The translations under genes were made by a program, and so were the position numbers. Positions 56,671-64,000 of a stretch of 64,000 bases of DNA are shown here, one piece after another. Below the pieces are notes generated by a model. The model saw only the letters and a program-made list of their open reading frames with translations, was not told the DNA's origin and did no database searches. Source of the stretch: Apophysomyces variabilis (taxonomy: Eukaryota; Mucoromycota; Mucoromycetes; Mucorales; Mucoraceae); assembly GCA_002749535.1 (NCBI GenBank), contig MZZL01000405.1, positions 903,762-967,761 on the forward strand, read 5' to 3'. Within the stretch, counting starts at the first letter, position 1. The number at the start of each line of letters is the position of its first letter.

Positions 56671-57159
56671 ATGAAATTCACATCTCTCCTCTCTGCTGTC
56701 TTGGTCTTTGCTCTCTCTGCTGCTAATGCGGAAAAGGAACCGGCCATTCTTCAATTCTTTCCAGCTCCTCGCATATTCCCGCCAGAGTACAGAATCCACG
56801 CCAACTTGCTTTTGAGTCGTACTAGCCATGAGATTATCTTGAGAACCAAGGAACCAAACTGGCTTGCCGGTTACCCCGAAAAAACACGCGGCGTGGTTGA
56901 ATACGATCAGCTTCCAAGGGGTCAATATCGTGCGATTATCAACGATAATGATGACAAGGGTGGTGCCAAGGCTTTCAGGATCGATCTTGTCAGACCTGGA
57001 GGAGAATTCCACTACGAAGGAACAAGCGTAACAGATGAACAGGTCGAAGATCTGCCAGCTGATGGATATGTCCGTCCCATCGAAGATGATGATGTTGACT
57101 TCCGTTACGGCCACCCTCGGTTCTATCGTAACCGAGACAGATACTTTTACAAGAACTAA
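56671..57159 (+). CDS. Secreted protein of 162 residues, unknown
   Basis: A single-exon gene. The start at 56671 (MKFTSLLSAVLVFALSAANA) is a classical signal peptide with cleavage after AANA. The mature protein is rich in Arg, Tyr and Asp. It has a hydrophobic/proline segment (FFPAPRIFPPEYR), a charged middle (NDNDDKGGAKAF) and an acidic-then-basic end (IEDDDVDFRYGHPRFYRN). No cysteines are seen in the mature part, unlike most effector-type proteins. No family is recognised. The in-frame ATG 31 codons upstream would hide the signal peptide and is rejected. Confidence 0.7.
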   Translation: MKFTSLLSAVLVFALSAANAEKEPAILQFFPAPRIFPPEYRIHANLLLSRTSHEIILRTKEPNWLAGYPEKTRGVVEYDQLPRGQYRAIINDNDDKGGAKAFRIDLVRPGGEFHYEGTSVTDEQVEDLPADGYVRPIEDDDVDFRYGHPRFYRNRDRYFYKN

Positions 57160-57527
57160 AATAGCCATTGTCTCCATTATGCGCAAAGTGACAATCTACG
57201 CGTAGTCACTGACTGTACCTTAGCAAAACGCGTAATAAACCCCGTTTGTAACTAAATATGTACTTCTGCATGTTATGAGGGTATGACAGCCTAAGCATCA
57301 ATGTAATGCATGGTTGCCGCACGATTTCATTTCATTTGTGGAAAAGTTGCAGAAATATTTCATTGACGACTTTGTGGTGTAGAACACCATATTCATAAAG
57401 GAATCCAAGCCTATTTTAGATTGATAGCACCTTTTCCTTTGTATTCCTGCGTAGCTACGAATATCTAATATGGATATGGCTTAACTGTATAGAAATTGCT
57501 TGAGACATTGATAAAGCACCCGTTATA
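57160..57527. other. Intergenic before the Tc1 element
   Basis: 3' flank of the secreted-protein gene. No feature is seen. Confidence 0.5.
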
Positions 57528-58882
57528 CACTCGCCTCCAAAAAGTCTGAAAACACTTTGACTAACTCCGCTCTGGTTGAAATTTCTATGACGATCTTAAA
57601 CATGCTCTATATCAAAACTTTCATAAACCAACTCTCTTGAAACTCTCGACAATGATTAAGAGACTGTCTTATACATATAATATATGTTTTTATTGTCATT
57701 TTCAGTATCTGGTATTTCCACCACGGGCTTTAATCACCGCTTGGCATCTTCTTGGCATAGAGTCCACCAAATTCTTGCAGACGCCTGCCGAGATCTTTCG
57801 CCATCCATCGAGCAGCGCCTCTTCCAACTGCTGTTCAGTGAATATAGCATGTCTTCGCTTCATGAGACGCCAATCGATCTCATCCCACAGATGCTCAATT
57901 GGGTTCAGGTCCGGACTTTTTGACAGGCCGGTTGTCCATGACAGGAAGTTTGTTCATCTGCTTCCACCACCTCGAATAAGCGCCTGTATGGCAGCTGGCC
58001 CCGTCCTCCTGCAGAACATACCCATCGTTAACAGGATCAGAACTTATTTCTAAGTAAGCTGGGTAATAGCACCCAGACAAAACATTGACATACACACCTT
58101 GATCCATAGTTCCTGGTATGATTTGTGCTGCCACCGTCCCATCAGTTGTGAAGCTTCCACAGATCATCATAGAGCAATCATACTTCACAGTTGGCTGCAG
58201 GTTATTGCTCTGGTATGCTTCACAGTCTTTTCTGAGCACTCTAGCAAGACCATCGTTGCCATGCAACCGGAATCTGGACTCGTCGGACCAAATGACCTTG
58301 GACCATTGCTCAAGGGTCCAGTTTACATGAGCTTTGGCCCATTCCGACCGGGCTTTTTTATGCTTCTCATTCAGCTTCGGCTTGCGACGCGGTATACGGG
58401 AAATGAAGCCCAGAGAATTGACCTCTTTGCGAAAAGTGTTCAAAGACATCTCGGCATGGTCATGGGAAAACTCCGCGTGATGCTGCACAAGAGATTTGTG
58501 CGGTTCACGGCGAATGCTGAGCTCGATGGCACGTCCAACACGTTCTGTCACCTTCTTTGGTCTTCCAGAACGGGGTGCCGAAGAAGATTCATCAGTCTTC
58601 ATCATACGATGTAGCACTGAAACAACGGTCGCGCGGGGGAAGTTGCGGGCTTTGGCGATTTCACCATACGACATGTTTGCTTGTCGCATGCTCAAGATTT
58701 GGTCTCTCTCTCTGGCAGAAATTCAGGGTTAGGCTTACGGGTAGAGTTAGTGATGCAGCTCAGTGGCATGGAGGAAGATTGAATAAGACAAAAAAAGAAG
58801 AAAAGTACAAAAGAAGAATGTGTATGTTCTTTCAGTTACACAGAATTTTAGAGACTGTTTTCAGACTTTTTGGAGGGGAGTG
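57528..58882 (-). mobile_element. Tc1/mariner transposon, nearly complete
   Basis: The left end CACTCGCCTCCAAAAAGTCT and the right end, reverse-complemented CACTCCCCTCCAAAAAGTCT, form inverted repeats of about 28 bases, flanked by TA on both sides (57526-57527 and 58883-58884), the target duplication of this superfamily. The length of 1355 bases is typical. It encodes one transposase on the minus strand with a single frameshift. The close match of the two ends suggests recent insertion. Confidence 0.85.
57702..58689 (-). pseudogene. Tc1/mariner transposase with one frameshift
   Basis: Paired helix-turn-helix N-terminus (MSYGEIAKARNFPRATVVSV and GRPKKVT), then the DDE domain: VIWSDESRFRLHG (first Asp), YVLQEDGASCHTG (second Asp). 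Near 57915 the frame shifts, and in the next frame the expected NPIE-type third acidic region and a C-terminal stretch (QLEEALLDGWRKI) continue to a stop at 57702. One repaired base would give a full protein of about 330 residues, so decay is recent. Confidence 0.85.
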
Positions 58883-59651
58883 TAGCCAGTGTGGCAGAAA
58901 CCTGGTCCGAGGGTTTAATGCATCACTATGACAGATACCTAGTGATGACCCGAGTGTCTCATGCTATTCTAAAAGCGTCTTGTTCCTTGCTGAATCGTCT
59001 GTTAATACAGATAATTGTCACGGACAAATGTATCATAGATGTTCAAGTGATTTTACGCAAAGGAACCTTGCCAGAATCTCTGACCTCCAGGATGTTTTCG
59101 CAAACATTTCTGTAAGTGCTGCAAGAAGTGGCCTGAATTGGTGATATTTCTTGGTCAAGTTTTGTTTAAGTTCCGTAAAGATATGTTCAGATACATACCA
59201 GGCTTCTGCAAGAAACTAGCGTGGTCAACAGATGCTTTCTACGCATTTGTTATTATCCTCTCTGGGAAGCAATATCATTTTATGCGTAAATAGCATAGGA
59301 ACCATCGAAATCATTTGAATGGTTGGTCGTTTACATTTTATTTCTGATAGATTCACGAGAATTACCTAGGACACGAACATCGGCTAAACCATAATAGAGA
59401 AAATTGCCGTGTCGATTTGTACAAACCTATAAATAAAAAGATGTGTACTACAGAATGTCGTCTTTTACAGACAGGTATGAAGAGTAAGAGATTGTCATGT
59501 CGCATAATGCAGAGTAGAAAACAAGACACATGTACTGCATGACATACCCACTTTGCAAACATCAAGCAAATATCCATGCCTCGCAATATGACAGAGGATA
59601 GTCAACACCGCGATTAACACCACTATTGTTCAGAAAAGATTCTAGTAACAT
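58883..59651. other. No confident gene
   Basis: No recognised coding or RNA feature on either strand between the Tc1 element and the next possible gene. Confidence 0.45.
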
Positions 59652-60184
59652 TTATGATTCGAATAGCAGGGCATAAAAGCGATCTCGGTCCTTCATGACA
59701 TTAGTCAGAAAGTAGATGCCAGGATGGGTGGCACGCCTTCTTCTTTCCCAGATTTCCTGAATATCCATCAGTTGGCACAAACAACAAAATGCATCAGCAA
59801 TCATCAGCAAGGCGCGGATGTTTTTCAAATTGGCAAACGCTGCCAACTTTTCTAAAGAGCGCGGAAACATACATTGGCCGATTTAATGCATCACATATAT
59901 TCCATCATGACACAAGCGTGAAAAAAAAAAGATGATGTTAAGCTCCTTGATTTTGGAAGCTCAAGTCGGCTTGCATCTTGTTCTTGCCAACGTATCCTTG
60001 GCGAGCGTTGCCAAACACAGGAAATCGTGGCGTAGACCAGAGTTGTCCATGGTCGGTCGCGCCAATTTGACCTCACTAAATCCAAGGCTTGGCCCAAAAT
60101 CACGCTGGCATACCCTGGAAATGGTGGCATTCGGACGCATCTCCCTAACTGTGCATAAGAGCAGTTCGTCCTACTGAAAGACAT
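59652..60184 (-). CDS. Possible unknown gene
   Basis: Minus frames 60184-59891 and 59870-59652 look protein-like. The second is helical (KLAAFANLKNIRALLMIADA, then IQEIWERRRRATHPGIYFLT) and ends KDRDRFYALLFES. An acceptor-like CTTTAG precedes its start, so it could be the last exon of a gene whose upstream exon is in the first frame. I do not recognise a family. 60185-60633 beyond it holds nothing I can name. Confidence 0.35.
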
Positions 60185-60633
60185 GGATAAAACAAAGCTG
60201 TATGCTGATCGCGATCATATAACATCCATGCTAAAAAGCCCACCAAATCGTGCTTTGCTTGCTCATTGCCATAGCTAACTGCATTTTTTTTTTGCTTAAG
60301 CTCCTCCAACATTTATCCCAGGATCTTGTCTGGCCCGGTCATTTAACAAGCACAACGTCAAGCTACCGTGTTAAAACACAAAGAATAACTGATTTATTAT
60401 GCCGAGGAACCTACATATAAAATGTGCTTCATCCTTGCCACAAACGTAGAAAACCTGCATGGTCTTACGCATCTTTTTCCTCTAAAGAATTTTCGCACGT
60501 TATGAAAAACTCCCTCATCGTCCCAAACACCATAGGCCATCATAAAGGTTCAGTATACAACATAATTTTCAGAATTCTTTCTTTATTGTTCGAGGCGTCT
60601 TAGTGTCTTCTAATCCTTTTTTAGGGACGGTTT

Positions 60634-62441
60634 CTAAAAATGGCCTTGAGTCATTGTCGGTTGAAAACTGCATAACATTACCTCTTTCGTACCGATAGAG
60701 AACGACATCTTCGAGACGATGATACTAAGAAGAAACAAGGAAAATAGAGCCACTGAAGCAACTACTGGTTTCTGCAGTAGTCGAATAGTAGGATATTCGT
60801 ACATGATCTGTGAAATAATGCATGCAAAAGCAAGTCAGTTCGGTATGATGAACAGCTGCAGTTATACCTGAATGAACTGTTCATGTTCCTGGATAACATT
60901 GCTCTTCTCCAAAATGAGAAGATATCGACCAGTCGAGTCAAAGTTAGTAAAATGCTTGCTATGCTTAATCGAGTCGAATTCGAAAGGAGCATCAATTTCA
61001 ATATTGCTGTAAATTAGGGCTTAGCTTCGTTGTAACGGAAAACATTTTGTCAAAGACTTACGTCGCGCCCTCTGGTAAGACAAGACGTAGCTGAACCTTG
61101 TCCAATGCCATATCGTTTGTATTTTCCACGAACTTCACGTTGAGGATATATTTGCCGGTTTTCTTAGAGTAATGGACGAATTGGGATAAATCAACGTTGT
61201 ATCCGTGATACCATGTATAATTCCATCCACCAAAGAGTGGATACCGAGGCTTGATCTCGAGTACAGAGCTGTCTTTCTCGTTGCGGAAATGGGATGTGGA
61301 AACATTTCCAATCTCATCTCGATAGTAGACATCGCGTGCTTCGAAAGGCAGACGAAGCTTCAGTTCTTGGAGGACATTGGTTTGACTGTGCACCATTCTC
61401 GATAGTTGGAATCTGACACGGCTGAAAGGTTCTTCGAGTCTGATTTAGAGAGTCGAGAAGGTACAAAACAATTAGCTTACAACAGATAGACCACGGAAAC
61501 AATAGAAGTAGACTAAAACTTACTCTGCTCCATCATGATGCAACTCATAATGTTCCTCGACAGCTAGGTTACCACCCCAATGTGACACTTCCAGTTCACG
61601 ACGTAGGTCTTTAACACTTAATACAGGTTTCAAATACTCGAAATGACAAGTAAGAGCTTCAGAGGACTCGGCTGGAATGTCCCGGAAAGGTCCGTAAACG
61701 ATCTTATTGTTAGTCTTGGTAACAATGCCTTGTCCACCGGTGTAGGATACGATATTCGAGTTGGGTAGCCTACGGTCATTTCTGAGTTATGCTCTTTGTG
61801 CGTTTCTCAAATCAAGGGCGTACATAAGAGTGGTTTTCATCTCTTCCGTAGGATAAGGTGAGAACAGATAAACGTTGCCTGCAAAGAAGAGGTGTTGTCG
61901 TGCCACTTGTGGGATCTTTGCCGGAAGAGGCTTCAACAAATGGGTATAAGATAACTTGATACCAAAACGGACATCTTCGTTAGGCTGCAATGGCTTATCT
62001 AGTTTCACTTTGTATTGTTGTACTTGTCTATTAAACCAAGCAATGGTATTAACTGGTCAGTGCACACATACGCCTTGGTTTCTCCGAATAGATGTATATG
62101 CCCTACTTTTGACGATCAAGACCGACCGGTGTAATAACCAATGGTGTTTGCGGTTCCTGGCGCAAAAACGCTTTCATAGACGCGATGTTCTCAACGATGG
62201 GGGCCGGCACGGTAAAGTAGTAATTATCGACAGGTTTATCATCGACATTTTTGGCTCGAATACCGATATCTTCATGAGTAATGCTAGAACGGATGTCCAA
62301 CACGCGTAACGCTTTGACGTTCTTCAGCGTAGGCGGAATGGAAACAGGTTCTTTGGTGACAAGTGATGATGCAAGAACAGCAGTGACACAGCATAGAGCA
62401 AACAATACGCTGAGCCAAACCCGAAGCAGTGCTCGTTGCAT
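60634..62441 (-). CDS. OST1: Oligosaccharyltransferase subunit OST1 (ribophorin I)
   Basis: Subunit of the ER oligosaccharyltransferase that N-glycosylates nascent proteins. A signal peptide (VWLSVLFALCCVTAVLASS) is followed by a lumenal domain of about 430 residues (KALRVLDIRSSITHEDIGI, VQQYKVKLDKPLQPNEDV, FAGNVYLFSPYPTEEMKTT, RRLPNSNIVSYTG, FSRVRFQLSRMVHSQTNVL, LPFEARDVYYRDEIGNVSTS, YPLFGGWNYTWYHGY), with a transmembrane helix near the end (VASVALFSLFLLSIIV) and a short cytosolic tail. Exons include 62441 to about 62105, a second to 61824, one from 61781, then others to about 60634. The second intron is only about 42 bases and removes what would otherwise be a TAA at 61787-61789. The last exon end is approximate. 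Confidence 0.9.
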
Positions 62442-63485
62442 TCTGTGGTTCGTAGTTGGAGCAGGCCAAAGCGTGTATGTTTAAAGACCAATCAGAGATG
62501 GCAGTGTAATTGGTGTCGGCGATCAAAAATCGCACTTGATTTGGAACAAGCCATGTCCTGCAAGTGACATTGCTTATTCTAAGCTATTCTGTTTAGCATG
62601 TCGTACTGGCATACAGAAACCAGAAAGCATAAAAAGCAGTTTAAGCTAGGCTTATTATTGGAAAATCGATGAAAAAGGCAAGGACAGTTTCTTGAGGATA
62701 GCTGTCTGTCTCAAGGAAGCTACCAATGTGTGCAGATGATCAATAGATGGTCCGCCTTCTGGTAATATGATTGATCGATTCATAAGTAAAACATCTAATC
62801 AAGCAATATCTGAGTTACGATGACTGTGCATATCGTTATGATCTTCTCCGAGACCTTGGTCTGCATGTATACAACCTTCGTCCAGTTGTGGTAAAAATGT
62901 TTGTATAGCAATCATAGGTCTCTATGTAAGAAGCAGCAACCAGTCGCTGCAATCTAAGATTTAGGATACTAAGGTTACAGACAGTATTGGATACTGCAGA
63001 TGTGCGAACAACAATGGCATATCGGACTGCAGATGGTCAGCCTTAGGATATAAGCCAATACCGTGTAAGTATCAATCCTTAACTAGATTGTCTTTATCAA
63101 TGTTATCAAGGATAGAGAGCTAATGAATTGTTTACATGTGCAAGATTGAGCTTATTATCATTAGATTGTATAGTTGTGGTTGATTTGATATAAAGATCTT
63201 GTTACTGAACTGGGGAACGTCTATTGATGGAAGCACAATTGATAATATTCTTGTTATTCATTTGCTCTGCTAAGCCAAATCTTCAGATGGACTGGGCTGT
63301 TTGCCATTTGATAGGGGATAATTGTGAGCTATGCCTTCCACTTTGTTCAATCTGATGTTGGCGGTAGAGGAATTGGCTGGCCGCGATTGGTCCTCAGCCA
63401 CAGTGCGAAAGAAACAAAAAAAAGTTGCTCTGAAAAAAAATAAGTTCCTTCCTTCTTTTTTGTTTTCCCGCAAGAATCGCACATC
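62442..63485. other. Divergent promoter region, OST1 and RPS29
   Basis: About 1 kb between divergent starts. No gene is seen. A pyrimidine-rich run (63446-63470) precedes the ribosomal-protein ATG, as is usual for such genes. Confidence 0.5.
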
Positions 63486-63888
63486 ATGGCTCACGCTAAC
63501 GTCTGGAACTCTCGCCCCCGTCAATACGGCAAAGGCTCTCGTCAGTGGTAAGTTATACTCTTGTCCGATTCTACCTGGAAGAACCTGGAACCATCAGACG
63601 TCTTGGTCTTCATTGTATAAGCCACCTCGTTGGTGATGGTCCCTCATCCCAACATGGGCAAACCGAAAAATACAGCATGGACAGAGGTAACTGATGCTTT
63701 GTTTCTTTTTTATAGCCGCGTCTGTGCTCATCGTGCTGGTTTGATCCGCAAGTACAACCTTAACATCTGCCGTCAGTGCTTCCGTGAATATGCCAACGAC
63801 ATTGGCTTCCACAAGGTAAAGAAAACAGAAAGAGTGACGTTGACCGGTATAAACGGATGCTAATTCTTCTTTAATCTAGTACCGTTAA
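63486..63888 (+). CDS. RPS29: Small ribosomal subunit protein uS14 (RPS29)
   Basis: A protein of 56 residues of the cytosolic 40S subunit. Exons: 63486-63547, 63716-63815, 63880-63888. It starts [20 protein letters not shown], then [20 protein letters not shown], and ends [10 protein letters not shown]. The four zinc-binding cysteines (C-x2-C and C-x2-C) are all present. The last exon encodes only two residues and the stop. Length and order match uS14. Introns of 168 and 64 bases. Confidence 0.95.
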
Positions 63889-64000
63889 AATTGCGTGCTC
63901 ATTTTTAACTGGGATGGATTCTATTCTCCTTTTCTTTTTCTTGTTTATGGTGATACAGTTCCCTTGATAATAAAAAGAAAAGTGAAGTAGCTAATAACAC

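Overview
The window is nuclear DNA of a filamentous fungus. Genes are spliced with short GT...AG introns of about 40-110 bases, intergenic DNA is AT-rich, and the gene families (Tps2-type trehalose phosphatase, OST1, NAA50, Fanzor-type transposon nuclease, GH25-type lysozyme) fit an early-diverging fungus. Mucoromycota, probably Mucorales, is my best guess from gene style; this is inference and no marker search was possible.

Layout. 0-20.7 kb is mostly housekeeping: NAA50 (4.3-5.0 kb, -), a secreted lysozyme (7.2-8.1, +), TPS2 (8.8-11.5, -), an MFS exporter (14.6-16.7, +), a small unknown gene (17.0-17.4, +), seryl-tRNA synthetase (17.4-19.0, -) and a GPI-anchored PLC-like protein (19.5-20.7, +). 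A deleted transposon copy sits at 1.7-3.4 kb. 21-37 kb is an accessory island made almost entirely of mobile DNA: a decayed IS630/Tc1-like DDE element with a MITE inside it, a decayed PD-(D/E)XK-like gene present twice in inverted orientation, a 4-kb element encoding a decayed Fanzor (eukaryotic TnpB homologue, RNA-guided nuclease family), a tRNA-Ser(UGA), and two tandem hAT remnants with a further TIR element nested in one of them. 37.8-64 kb returns to ordinary genes: a methyltransferase, secreted proteins, a large ABCC/MRP-type transporter, COX7A/COX9, a mucin-like membrane protein, a small complex I-like protein, the mitochondrial Obg GTPase MTG2, a Tc1/mariner element, OST1 and RPS29 (uS14).

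Most interesting. (1) The Fanzor locus at 25.6-29.7 kb and its nuclease-deleted derivative at 1.7-3.4 kb share two consecutive small hairpins directly after the nuclease stop codon. One stem is kept by G.U-compatible changes between the copies, which makes it a candidate guide (omega) RNA scaffold. (2) A duplicated hAT terminus shows almost only C-to-T and G-to-A differences between its two copies, with premature stops. This looks like repeat-induced point mutation, which I do not know to be established in these fungi. (3) The ABCC transporter keeps an open spliced frame but has lost Walker A and signature residues in NBD2 and the signature in NBD1, so it looks like an ATPase-dead pseudo-transporter.

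Exon borders were placed by eye from splice consensus and protein continuity. Borders in conserved genes are probably right to within a few bases, while N-termini of the ABC transporter and MTG2 are uncertain.
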